In this document: in pieces, positions 55,949-63,809 of the stretch
Numbering within the stretch: position 1 is the stretch's first letter
Layout: every line of letters begins with the position of its first letter
Source: a virus
IMG/VR virus record: IMGVR_UViG_3300042330_000433
Span: 1-64,000 of that record
Strand: one strand, 5' to 3'
DNA: 64,000 nucleotides
Program-made: the position numbers and the translations under genes
Notes under the pieces: model-generated
The model's input: only the letters and a program-made list of their open reading frames with translations
Databases searched by the model: none
Told to the model about the DNA's origin: nothing

Positions 55949-56134
55949 TTAATTTAATTTTGTAATGTCATATGTTTCATGAACAATAGTATCATTATTA
56001 TCTTCTAATTCTTCAAGAGTTATACCTCTTTCATCAGCAATATGTTGTAAAACTTGTTCTTCATTATCTGCTTCATAAATAGTTCCACTGACACAATCCC
56101 ATCCGTTTTGTGGATTTGTTACAACAAACAACAT
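55949..56134 (-). CDS. small acidic hypothetical protein (61 aa)
   Basis: 61 residues. FVVTNPQNGWDCVSG opens as a beta hairpin, then an acidic helix (NEEQVLQHIADERGITLEELE). Its layout is like that of the next gene downstream, so the two may be related by old duplication. One nucleotide separates them. Function unknown. Confidence 0.65.
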   Translation of the reverse strand: MLFVVTNPQNGWDCVSGTIYEADNEEQVLQHIADERGITLEELEDNNDTIVHETYDITKLN

Positions 56135-56367
56135 TATTTAATTAATTTTAAACAAGTTAATGCTTCATTTTTTTTAATATGTAAATTAAAGAAACTACCT
56201 TTACTTTCAGCTTTATTTAACTTATTAAAAAATTGTTGTGATACGGGTGTGTAAACATATTGTTTACCTGATTTAAAATCTACAGTTAAATCTTTTCTAC
56301 CTTTATCATATGTCAAACTCTTAATTACAGAGCTTTTTGGTGTATTTATTTTATTATTCATAATCAA
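56134..56367 (-). CDS. KTSC-domain protein
   Basis: 77 residues. The central part (about 12-66) matches the KTSC domain: S-S-V-I-K-S-L-T-Y-D, then LTVDFKSGKQYVYTPVSQQFFNKL and A-E-S-K-G-S-F-F-N. This small beta-barrel-like domain is found in phage and bacterial proteins and in the lysyl-tRNA synthetase region that gave its name. A nucleic-acid contact is suspected but unproven. It overlaps its upstream neighbour by 14 nt. Confidence 0.8.
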   Translation of the reverse strand: MIMNNKINTPKSSVIKSLTYDKGRKDLTVDFKSGKQYVYTPVSQQFFNKLNKAESKGSFFNLHIKKNEALTCLKLIK

Positions 56368-56659
56368 TTATTTCTATTTTTTTAGGTTTAACTTCTTTCC
56401 AAGTTTGTTTAGCATTAAATTCTTCTTGCATATACCAAGGACTTTTACCAAGATGTGCAGAATAGCATTTACCAGTTTCAACATCTTTAATTACATATTT
56501 AAGAGTAACTGAGGATTTCTCTTGGTCAAATTCAACTTGTTTTTCACTTACAGTTTCATATAACATTTCTTCAGTATCATAATCTTTATAAACACCACCT
56601 TCATACATTATATCACTTATTTCTTCTTCTGTAAATTTTCTTTCTAAAGTATTACTCAT
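56354..56659 (-). CDS. small acidic hypothetical protein (101 aa)
   Basis: 101 residues, strongly acidic. A helical N-terminus (KFTEEEISDIMYEG) is followed by a beta-rich half with a Trp-rich SPWYMQEEF stretch. No motif recognised. Member of the leftward operon. Confidence 0.65.
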   Translation of the reverse strand: MSNTLERKFTEEEISDIMYEGGVYKDYDTEEMLYETVSEKQVEFDQEKSSVTLKYVIKDVETGKCYSAHLGKSPWYMQEEFNAKQTWKEVKPKKIEIIDYE

Positions 56660-56696
56660 ATTATTTTATTTGTATATTTAATTCATTAACAACCAT

Positions 56697-56838
56697 TCAT
56701 TGACAATTACTTATATCTAAGTCTATTTCTTCAGATGTTAAAAAATGTTCAACATCTTCCCACATATTCATATCATATTCATAAACTAAAACTTCTTGAG
56801 TACTTGAACATAATATTATTATTTTTTTTTATAAACAT
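56697..56838 (-). CDS. small gene with apparent frameshift at an A9 run (about 46 aa)
   Basis: The ATG (56838-56836) overlaps the thyX stop as TAATG, a sign of translational coupling. Read without shift, the frame leaves MFIKK at a run of nine A (plus strand T9, 56822-56830) and ends after 18 residues. Removing one A (or a +1 shift there) gives a sensible protein that starts MFIKKIIILCSSTQEVLVYE and goes on through MNMWEDVEHFLTSEEIDLDI to a stop at 56697-56699. The second frame has the acidic, helical character of neighbouring small proteins. It may use slippage on the A-run, or the run length may be a sequencing error. Function unknown. Confidence 0.55.
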
Positions 56839-57575
56839 TATTCTAATGACATTATTAATTCTTTGTATTTTTCACATTTTTCTTCAAACTTAATTCTATC
56901 ATCAATAACTTTAAGTACATTATCAAATTTACCTTTAGTTTCAGTTTGAACTAAATTCCACATTTGTTGTGCAATTTCTCTAATTTCTAATTGAGCATGT
57001 TCACTATTTCTTAATTTAATAAAATTAGCAAAACTTCTCATATTAAAAGTTACATCAGCTTGAATTTGTGAATTATATGTTTTAAAAAATCTAGCACTTT
57101 CTTTAGCTCTTTTACGACCTAATACTGGTGTAATTTGTTCTAAAGAGGCATGATATAATTTATTACCTAATTCATTATATCTTTCTAAAAGTTGTTTCCA
57201 AGTTTCATAACCTGAAGTAAATTTTTTAGTAAACTTATTAAATTTAGAATCATCAAATTCAATTCCAATCCAATCTTCAGGTAAATAAAATTTATCTTCT
57301 TTTAATTCTTTATATCTAGCTGATTCACCATTGATATTAGCCATTCTATGTTTTAATAAATGAATATGACTAGCTATTTCAGTATCAACTAAAAAGTGTA
57401 CTGAAACTTTCTCGAATGGTGTTTCGTGATGATTAGACCAAAGCATTTCTAATAAATTAGGAATTCTTTCTCTTTTAGCATCTGTAATATCTCTTGATGT
57501 ACTAGTCCAAGCAGATTGTGCTACAACTTCATCACTTCCATAGAATCCTAATAATTCTACTTTATTGTTATTCAT
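56838..57575 (-). CDS. thyX: flavin-dependent thymidylate synthase ThyX
   Basis: 245 residues, within the normal size range. It methylates dUMP to dTMP using methylene-tetrahydrofolate and FAD/NADPH. The family signature RHR(x7)S is present as HRMANINGES with H76, R77 and S85, followed by A-R-Y. The Arg before the His is Lys here. An early helix with SAWTSTSRD and the LEMLWSNHHETPFEKVS stretch (41-58) fit ThyX substrate and flavin sites. It sits in the leftward nucleotide gene block with the two ribonucleotide reductase subunits and two pyrophosphohydrolases, and supplies dTTP for a very AT-rich genome. Coupled to the next gene by TAATG. Confidence 0.93.
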   Translation of the reverse strand: MNNNKVELLGFYGSDEVVAQSAWTSTSRDITDAKRERIPNLLEMLWSNHHETPFEKVSVHFLVDTEIASHIHLLKHRMANINGESARYKELKEDKFYLPEDWIGIEFDDSKFNKFTKKFTSGYETWKQLLERYNELGNKLYHASLEQITPVLGRKRAKESARFFKTYNSQIQADVTFNMRSFANFIKLRNSEHAQLEIREIAQQMWNLVQTETKGKFDNVLKVIDDRIKFEEKCEKYKELIMSLE

Positions 57576-57891
57576 TCTTTATATTTTTATCAACATATCT
57601 ATCATCCATATCTTTTTTAAAAAGATACATATAAGATAAAAACATTGCATTACACAATATATGACCTACATGTGAAAGTTTACTTTCAGGGTCATCATTT
57701 TCTCCTTCCATAAAAGCATTTAAATGTCTTTGTAAACTTTCTGTTACTTCAGAGTATTTAAGTCCTTTTTTCCAATTATTAGCTGAATATTTATTAGCAC
57801 CAAACATTAATACTTTAACCATTGGTTCTAATGATTTCCAACTAACTAAACTCCATTTTATTTTTCCTTCATTATATCTCTCTGCATTCAT
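57568..57891 (-). CDS. dATP/dGTP pyrophosphohydrolase-like protein (MazZ-type N-terminal family)
   Basis: 107 residues. It matches the phage dATP/dGTP diphosphohydrolase family in its order of motifs: a basic start with KIKWSLV, FGANKYSANNW (30-40), a central RHL (55-57), EGENDDPES (62-70) and SHVGH (73-77) before a closing helix. Members hydrolyse dGTP or dATP to the monophosphate and pyrophosphate, and some act in the 2-aminoadenine pathway. The partner enzymes of that pathway are not in this window. It overlaps thyX by 8 nt. Confidence 0.75.
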   Translation of the reverse strand: MNAERYNEGKIKWSLVSWKSLEPMVKVLMFGANKYSANNWKKGLKYSEVTESLQRHLNAFMEGENDDPESKLSHVGHILCNAMFLSYMYLFKKDMDDRYVDKNIKNE

Positions 57892-57900
57892 ATTTTAAAT

Positions 57901-57934
57901 AAAGCCACTACCTAATTGATAGTGGCTTTTTTTT
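57901..57934 (-). terminator. terminator hairpin between leftward genes
   Basis: AAAGCCACTA (57901-57910) pairs with TAGTGGCTTT (57920-57929). Leftward it is followed by only a short T/A stretch; rightward it is followed by eight T. It lies 10 nt before the start of the pyrophosphohydrolase gene, so it probably attenuates rather than fully stops the leftward operon. Confidence 0.75.
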
Positions 57935-57945
57935 GTTTCTATTTA

Positions 57946-58692
57946 TTAACCTTGTACTTCAACATGGTTATTATTAATAACAGTTGCATCATCTTCATTT
58001 ACAACAAATGTCCAAGTGCTAATTCTGTTTCCACTATTAGGATTATTTGCAGTAATAACTGAACTAGACAATTCATTTAATACATCACGAAATACAGGTA
58101 ATTCATTAAAAACATTTGTAGTAGTTGACATAATAAATACAGCACATCTACTACCTTGGTTACCTTGAAAACTTGCAATAATATCTTGAATAATAGATAC
58201 ATAAATATCTCTAAAAGTTTCATCAATATTAATTTCAGGATTTAAAGTAAATGCAGTAGTGTGTTGTCTTAAATAGTTAGTAAAATTTTCCTTCATTGCT
58301 AGTAAATGATCAACTATATTATTTAATCCTAAAAAAGAAAATACTCCACAACTTGCTGCAATTCTACTAAAATTTACAATTTGTCTTGAATCGTAATTAA
58401 ATACATTCCTTCCAATAAATGGACAACTAACTGTAAAACCAAAAGTATCATTTTCTTTTACCACAGCTGTAGTAATGTTTAATTCATTAATTACTGGAAT
58501 TACTGGTGTTGGTGGTGGAACTGGTCGAGCAGGTCTTTCAGCAATTACTCTAAATAAATTTTTAGCATAATTTTTTTGAACACCATTATCATTTATTAAA
58601 GTGTATCTAGTTTCTGATTCTTCAATTAAATCGTAATCTTCATTTACACTAATTGATTTATTATTTCCAGTTTTTAAACATTTTAATCTCAT
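57946..58692 (-). CDS. unrecognised two-domain protein with proline-rich linker (248 aa)
   Basis: 248 residues. The first 50 (MRLKCLKTGNNKSISVNEDYDL, then a second half with NYAKNLFRVI) look like a small SH3-like beta domain seen in several phage proteins. A Pro-rich linker (RPARPVPPPTPVIP, about 54-67) joins it to a 180-residue alpha/beta domain with FGFTVSCPFIGRNVFNYDSRQ and CAVFIMSTTTNVFNEL. No enzyme motif is recognised. The base composition is slightly less AT-rich than its neighbours. It could be an early regulatory or host-takeover protein; this is only a guess from its place. Confidence 0.65.
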   Translation of the reverse strand: MRLKCLKTGNNKSISVNEDYDLIEESETRYTLINDNGVQKNYAKNLFRVIAERPARPVPPPTPVIPVINELNITTAVVKENDTFGFTVSCPFIGRNVFNYDSRQIVNFSRIAASCGVFSFLGLNNIVDHLLAMKENFTNYLRQHTTAFTLNPEINIDETFRDIYVSIIQDIIASFQGNQGSRCAVFIMSTTTNVFNELPVFRDVLNELSSSVITANNPNSGNRISTWTFVVNEDDATVINNNHVEVQG

Positions 58693-58693
58693 A

Positions 58694-58996
58694 TTATATA
58701 TTTTTGTATTTTTTTGTTGTTATGTATTTGTAAAATTTCTTTAGTTTGAAATTAATACGTTCTTTAATTAATTCATTAGAAAATATTTCAGTAATAACTT
58801 TTAGTCTTATTTTAACATCTCCTATTTCTTCTATAATTTTTAAATCTGATACTAAATCAGGTTTATTTTGTTTTTGTTTTAAAATTAAAGCTAATTCTAA
58901 TAACTCTTCTATTGTTTTAGAAATTGTATAATCTCTATCATTAACATTAAGTAAATGATCATATACAATGTCTTTTTCATTTTGTTCCATTAGCAA
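58694..58996 (-). CDS. MazG-like NTP pyrophosphohydrolase
   Basis: 100 residues, all helical. It carries the two acidic motifs of the MazG/all-alpha NTP pyrophosphatase fold: E30-E31-x-x-E34 (TIEELLELALIL) and E56-E57-x-x-D60 (IIEEIGDVKIRL), with the usual spacing. Such phage enzymes clear unwanted nucleotides or lower host ppGpp. It is followed after 1 nt by the two-domain protein, in the same leftward operon. Confidence 0.78.
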   Translation of the reverse strand: MLMEQNEKDIVYDHLLNVNDRDYTISKTIEELLELALILKQKQNKPDLVSDLKIIEEIGDVKIRLKVITEIFSNELIKERINFKLKKFYKYITTKKYKNI

Positions 58997-59259
58997 TAAT
59001 TATTTTTTAGTAACCATTCATATTCTTCAACATTCCAAATATAATTTTCGATATCAATATCTGGAATTAATCTTAAATTGCACAATAATTGACCAAATCT
59101 TAAGTCTGGATTATTATTCCACATTTTTTCAATATCATCCCAAGTATCATAAATATTATGAATTATTTCAGGATTGTTTGTATTTAAAAAATGAGATAAT
59201 ATTTTATCATTATTTTCAAATAAATACAAACAAATTGGTATTCTTGTTTTACTTCGCAT
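58990..59259 (-). CDS. small hypothetical protein (89 aa), DUF1040-like pattern
   Basis: 89 residues. The middle reads WNNNPDLRFGQLLCNL (about 47-62), the pattern of a small family of phage and bacterial proteins (I recall DUF1040) whose role is unknown. Trp- and Tyr-rich end (WNVEEYEWLLKNNYC). It overlaps both neighbours by 7 and 11 nt. Confidence 0.65.
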   Translation of the reverse strand: MRSKTRIPICLYLFENNDKILSHFLNTNNPEIIHNIYDTWDDIEKMWNNNPDLRFGQLLCNLRLIPDIDIENYIWNVEEYEWLLKNNYC

Positions 59260-60520
59260 TATCTCTATATTTTGTTAAACAATCTTGAACTCCATCACAA
59301 TAAATTATATTGTAATCAGTTACATCTTGAATCATTTTATTAAACCACACAACTTCTTGTGTACCTTGTGTTACAATAATAAATACATTGCCAACTTTAT
59401 CTTTATTTTGTCTTAATCTACCCATCATTTGAATAAGTTTCACTTGTGAGCTATAATAAGACATTATAAAGCAATTATCTAAATCTGGTAAGTTAGCACC
59501 TTGAACTAATTTTTTAAAAGATCCAATTACAGTAATTATATCTTTTTCAAAATTATTTAAAATTACATTATTTACACTATCTGAATTTAAAGATGATACT
59601 ATATTTGGTGTAATTTTTTTTAAAGATTCTAAACTTGTTCCAAAAACAATACTTTTAGTTTTAATATTAGCTAATAAAACTTTAATAATACAAACTTTAC
59701 TTAATAAATTATAAAGTATATTACTTCTTTTATTAGAAGCTTGAATTATTTTTAATTGTCTTTTTTCTTCAAATCTAACCCAATCTTCATTTTCTTTAGG
59801 TTCTAAATTTACAGCTTCATTAAATAGTTTAGTTGCATATGAATAAGCACTAGCTTCAGTTTGATAAAAAGGTGAATGTTTTGCACCACCTAATACATTC
59901 TTATTAACACTATCCAATTTATTTTGTATAACATAAATATTTAATTTACGAGAAGTGTTATCTAGTTGTCCTTGATTAACTGTGTATTTAAAGCAAATAG
60001 GAGCGATTTTAGCAATCATTTCATATTTGTTAATCATATCTTTACCAAAGAAATTTCGAAGCGGCAAATCCTTTTTAATTGTATAATATTGTTCACTTTT
60101 TAATAATGCTGTTAATCCAATAACTGCATCATATTTATTATAAATGTGAAATTTAATATATTCAGGTGTTAATTGTTCGTGAATTTCATCACAACCAACT
60201 AAACCAAATTTATAATTTTTCCATTTATAAACTTCTTGATAGCAATGAAACTGTAAATTATACATTGCTAGAACGTCAACATTATAAATTTTATTAAAAA
60301 CTTTAATTTGTTCTTGTAAATCTCTATCTCTGGCAGTTGTTTCAGCTAAAAATAAATGTACAGTATCTTGTTGATGTTTTGGCATAGTCATTAATGCTTT
60401 TAAAAATATAAACATTTTTCCAATACCTGTAATAGCTTCAACTGTACCTCTTTTACCTAAATAAATCCATTTTTCTATCGCATCATCTTGTATTCTATTT
60501 TTCTTTTCGTTTAATTCCAT
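59249..60520 (-). CDS. superfamily 2 DNA helicase (DEAD/SNF2-like)
   Basis: 423 residues. Motif I is TGIGKM (31-36), where the usual Thr after Lys is Met. Motif II is DEIH (111-114), a DExH box. Motif III-like GLTALLKS follows. In the second RecA domain, LVQGANLPDLDNCFIM is followed by motif VI QMMGRLRQ (364-371). These are the marks of SF2 helicases that open or remodel duplex DNA in phage replication and recombination; crAss-like phages carry one near their nucleotide genes. A tRNA-like element lies just upstream of its start. Confidence 0.88.
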   Translation of the reverse strand: MELNEKKNRIQDDAIEKWIYLGKRGTVEAITGIGKMFIFLKALMTMPKHQQDTVHLFLAETTARDRDLQEQIKVFNKIYNVDVLAMYNLQFHCYQEVYKWKNYKFGLVGCDEIHEQLTPEYIKFHIYNKYDAVIGLTALLKSEQYYTIKKDLPLRNFFGKDMINKYEMIAKIAPICFKYTVNQGQLDNTSRKLNIYVIQNKLDSVNKNVLGGAKHSPFYQTEASAYSYATKLFNEAVNLEPKENEDWVRFEEKRQLKIIQASNKRSNILYNLLSKVCIIKVLLANIKTKSIVFGTSLESLKKITPNIVSSLNSDSVNNVILNNFEKDIITVIGSFKKLVQGANLPDLDNCFIMSYYSSQVKLIQMMGRLRQNKDKVGNVFIIVTQGTQEVVWFNKMIQDVTDYNIIYCDGVQDCLTKYRDNAK

Positions 60521-60534
60521 TTATGTTAAAATAA

Positions 60535-60606
60535 AGAGAGAAGTTGGGATTTGAACCCTTTTTTCCTGGAAATTTACCATGTGGTGAACGTTACACCCTT
60601 CTCTCT
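60535..60606 (-). tRNA. tRNA-like element, degenerate (isotype not assigned)
   Basis: Read leftward, 72 nt. The T-arm holds a perfect tRNA B-box (GGTTCAAATCC), and the two ends pair over nine bases (AGAGAGAAG/CTTCTCTCT). A D-arm-like hairpin GGTG/CACC and an anticodon-arm-like hairpin CATGG/CCAGG (loop TAAATTT) fill the middle. Odd points: the D-loop lacks the GG pair, position 33 is A instead of T, only three T-stem pairs hold, and CCA is not encoded. It may be a decayed tRNA, a tRNA mimic used for processing of the transcript, or a very divergent tRNA. Confidence 0.5.
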
Positions 60607-60655
60607 ATTATTAATTAATTATTTATAACAATTTTTTATTAGATATTAATATCAT

Positions 60656-61222
60656 TTATTCACATGATTTACATTCGTTAATCTTATTGTAAACATTTTT
60701 AATCCAAGTTTTAAATTGATCTAAAGTCATATCTGATTTACATCTATTACATATTCTACAACATGGTACAACATTATTTTCAATATAACCTTTTGTATTA
60801 TCAATTCTATCTACTCCATTATAAATGTAAGTTCCAGTTTTATTTTGATTTTTTGCTTTATTTGAAGGTACTTGATCACAATAATGACAATTTTTATTTA
60901 CAATTTCTAAAAACTTTTCTTTTGATATTTTAAATTCGTAATTTCTATTTCTAGCATGTCTAAGATATTGTGTGAAAACACCATTGATAGCAGATTCACC
61001 ATTAGGTAATGTTTTTAATAATTTTTTACAATTATTACACATTTTACCTTTTAAAGATCTTAATGTCCATAATCCAATAATTGATTCTTTATCACATTTA
61101 CAAAGACATTTATAAAAAGGTTGTCTAGATTTATTATAGTTTTTAAGATATTCAAAAGATATTATTTGATAATTATTATAAATTTTACCAATATAACTTT
61201 CAATATTAATTACCCCTGACAT
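60656..61222 (-). CDS. HNH homing-type endonuclease inserted at the end of nrdA
   Basis: 188 residues. A zinc-binding N-terminal part (CLCKCDKES, 39-47, with CNNC, 62-65) comes before the HNH core: CHYC (112-115), G-V-D-R-I-D-N (136-142), N-N-V-V-P-C-C-R-I-C-N (149-159) and K-S-D-M. Its first codons overlap the nrdA stop by 13 nt. Its last residues INECKSCE resemble the C-terminal INNCDSCQG of NrdA in protein and in DNA (16 of 21 bases), which suggests that it took over the old 3' end of nrdA on insertion. Confidence 0.88.
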   Translation of the reverse strand: MSGVINIESYIGKIYNNYQIISFEYLKNYNKSRQPFYKCLCKCDKESIIGLWTLRSLKGKMCNNCKKLLKTLPNGESAINGVFTQYLRHARNRNYEFKISKEKFLEIVNKNCHYCDQVPSNKAKNQNKTGTYIYNGVDRIDNTKGYIENNVVPCCRICNRCKSDMTLDQFKTWIKNVYNKINECKSCE

Positions 61223-62835
61223 GAATCACAATTATTAATATCTCTTGCAAATGATTGAGCTGCATTTTGACTAAATTGATAATACAAAGTTTTAACACCT
61301 TCTTCCCAAGCATAAATATAAAGTTTATTTATATCTTTAGCTGATACAGAAGGGTGAATTGTTAAATTAACACTTTGTGATTGATCAATAAATTGTTGTC
61401 TTTGAGCAGCTTGTAAAATTACTTCTTTAGGTGTTATTTCAATAAATGATTTAAATACTTCTTTAGTTGGAAAATCTAAATGTTGAACAGATCCATCATT
61501 TTTTAAAATAGATTCCCAAACTTCTGTTGTATTTAAATTATATTTATCTAATTCCTCAATTAATTTAGGATTTTTATAAACACTCTTAATTTTAGCTAAA
61601 TCTTTTACAAAATAATTAGATTTGATTGGTTCAATACCCATAGAAACTTGTCCTAAAATATATGAACTTGACTTAGTTGGAGCAATTGCTAATAATGTTG
61701 TATTAGCAAAACCTTTTCTAAGTGATTTCATACCTAAATATTCACAACAAAATTGCGATGCTAAATCACTTTTTTCTTTTAAAGTTTTAAAGATTTTATA
61801 ATTTTTTTGTTTAGCTTCTAAAGATTCAAAAGGTATTAAATTTTCTTGTAAATAACTATGATAACCTAATACACCTAAACCAATGGCTCTATGTTCTTTA
61901 GCAAATCTCCATGCTCTTTTCATTCCAGGTAATGTTTCAGATTTAGTAATAAAATCTGACATAACTGCATTTAAAAATAAAACATAAGTTTCAATAGCTT
62001 CAGTTTTTTCTATTTCATCCCAATGAAGTAAATTAATAGAACCTAAACAACATACAAATGAATTGTAAGTATCATTAGGTAAAGCTATTTCTGAACATAA
62101 ATTACTATGATTGATAGTTAATCCTAATTCTTTATAAGGAGTATTATTATTAACATTATCTTTAAAGAATAAATATGGAAAACCAAATTCACTTCTTCTT
62201 TGAATAACTTTTGCCCAAATAATTCTTTTATCAGAATCACCTGCAATCATAGATTTCATCCATTCATCTGTAATGGTAATACCATACTGTAAATTTTGGA
62301 TTGGATTACCTTCTGTACCAATATCTAATAATTCATTAATATCAGCATGTTCAATTGGTAAATATACTGCACATGAACCACGTCTTGTATCAGATTGCTT
62401 AAATACATCAACTACTGTATCATATATTCTTGCATAATGAACTGGTCCATCAGCTTGTCCACCAATTGATATTTTAGAACCTCTTTTTCTAATATTTCCC
62501 AAATATGCAGATGTACCTCCGCCATATTTAGACATCATACCAATTTCTCTACCAGCATTTAAAATACTATCAGATGAATCATCAATATTAGTTCCAAAAC
62601 AACTAATTGCAAGACCTTTTTCTTTTCCAAAATTAACCCATACTGGTGTAGATAAAGAATAAAATCCTTTTTTCATATATCCTAAAAATTTCATGGCATA
62701 ATCTTTTATACCTAATATTTTTTCAGCATGGTTTGCAATTTCTATTAATCTTTCTTCTGGACTTTGTCCTTCACTTAAATAACCACGAGATAAAAATTTT
62801 CTCGAGTCATCATTTAACCACTTATATTCACTCAT
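61210..62835 (-). CDS. nrdA: class I ribonucleotide reductase large subunit
   Basis: 541 residues, shorter than E. coli NrdA (761) because the N-terminal ATP-cone is missing; allosteric activity control is therefore probably absent. The catalytic set is intact: AISCFG (C79), the N-x-C-x-E triad NLCSE (N245, C247, E249), the second redox Cys in CCLGSIN (262-263), and the radical-transfer pair Y518-Y519 in TLYYQFS. The C-terminal redox tail CDSC (C536, C539) is present. It reduces NDPs to dNDPs with NrdB. An HNH gene overlaps its 3' end, and nrdB lies directly upstream with adjoining ends. Confidence 0.95.
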   Translation of the reverse strand: MSEYKWLNDDSRKFLSRGYLSEGQSPEERLIEIANHAEKILGIKDYAMKFLGYMKKGFYSLSTPVWVNFGKEKGLAISCFGTNIDDSSDSILNAGREIGMMSKYGGGTSAYLGNIRKRGSKISIGGQADGPVHYARIYDTVVDVFKQSDTRRGSCAVYLPIEHADINELLDIGTEGNPIQNLQYGITITDEWMKSMIAGDSDKRIIWAKVIQRRSEFGFPYLFFKDNVNNNTPYKELGLTINHSNLCSEIALPNDTYNSFVCCLGSINLLHWDEIEKTEAIETYVLFLNAVMSDFITKSETLPGMKRAWRFAKEHRAIGLGVLGYHSYLQENLIPFESLEAKQKNYKIFKTLKEKSDLASQFCCEYLGMKSLRKGFANTTLLAIAPTKSSSYILGQVSMGIEPIKSNYFVKDLAKIKSVYKNPKLIEELDKYNLNTTEVWESILKNDGSVQHLDFPTKEVFKSFIEITPKEVILQAAQRQQFIDQSQSVNLTIHPSVSAKDINKLYIYAWEEGVKTLYYQFSQNAAQSFARDINNCDSCQG

Positions 62836-63809
62836 TAAAACAAATCATTTTCAGTTATACTCTTACTTTTTTTATTGTAATCAATGGATTTCTTATAAAA
62901 GAAGTCACCTTCTTTTGTTGAACTGATTTCCACATCAAACCATAATGTTGGTTCAAGTAATTCTATGTTTGTTTCAAATGCGTTTTTTAAGTTAATTTTA
63001 TTTAGTGAATTATTAAACCTATTTTTTATAAATTCTTTAATTTGAGCTTTAGATATAAAATCTAATTCTCCTTTTTCAAATATCCAATCTAATATTTCAC
63101 ATTCTGCAGTATAAGCTTTCTTACAAGCAGAATATATTAAATCTTCAAATTCTTTGTCGAACCATTCAGGAAATTCAGACTGAATAATGTTAATTATTTC
63201 AGCACCAAAATTACCATGAATATCTTCTTCTTTACTAGTAGATTCTACTACATTTGATATACCTTTAAATAAATTTTTATCTTTATTAAAAGACATCATT
63301 ATTAAAAATTGACTAAATAAAGATACGTGTTCAATAAATAATGAAAATAACAATACTGATTTAGTATACATTTTATTATCACCACTTCTAGCACCGCTTA
63401 AATATTTTTCAAGATATTTAATTCTATTCTTTATTGCAGGAATTTCAACAACTGTTTCAAATTCTTTTTGTAGACCTAATATAGTTAACAATTTTGCATA
63501 AGCATCTTTATGTCTAACTTCTGATTCTGCAAATGTCATACCAACATCACCAATTTCAGGAATTGGCATATGTTTGTACATATCTGCCCAAAAAGTTTTA
63601 ACATTAACTTCTATTTGTGCAATAGCTAACATTGTTTTTTTTATTACATCTTTTTCTACATCAGTAGTTTTAACATAATAATCTGAGATATCTGTAGTAA
63701 AATTATACTCAGTATCTATCCAATATGAATGTCTGATTGCATCTTTGTATTTGAGCAATTCAGGATACTCATAGGGCATTATATTTATTCTCTTATCGAA
63801 TATACTCAT
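62835..63809 (-). CDS. nrdB: class I ribonucleotide reductase small subunit
   Basis: 324 residues. It holds the di-metal site and radical. Likely ligands are E67, E97 and H100 (ESEVRH), E160, and E195 with H198 (EEDIH). The radical Tyr is Y104, seven residues after E97 as in E. coli (E115/Y122). The first ligand is Glu where E. coli has Asp84, as in Chlamydia-type enzymes, but unlike those the Tyr is kept. The start overlaps the stop of an upstream partial gene by one base (TAATG). Confidence 0.93.
   Translation of the reverse strand: MSIFDKRINIMPYEYPELLKYKDAIRHSYWIDTEYNFTTDISDYYVKTTDVEKDVIKKTMLAIAQIEVNVKTFWADMYKHMPIPEIGDVGMTFAESEVRHKDAYAKLLTILGLQKEFETVVEIPAIKNRIKYLEKYLSGARSGDNKMYTKSVLLFSLFIEHVSLFSQFLIMMSFNKDKNLFKGISNVVESTSKEEDIHGNFGAEIINIIQSEFPEWFDKEFEDLIYSACKKAYTAECEILDWIFEKGELDFISKAQIKEFIKNRFNNSLNKINLKNAFETNIELLEPTLWFDVEISSTKEGDFFYKKSIDYNKKSKSITENDLF

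Noticed and set aside
58746-59288. Rightward reading frames opposite the MazG-like and DUF1040-like genes
   Set aside because: They are antisense shadows with Phe/Ile/Tyr-rich sequence. The leftward frames carry the conserved motifs.
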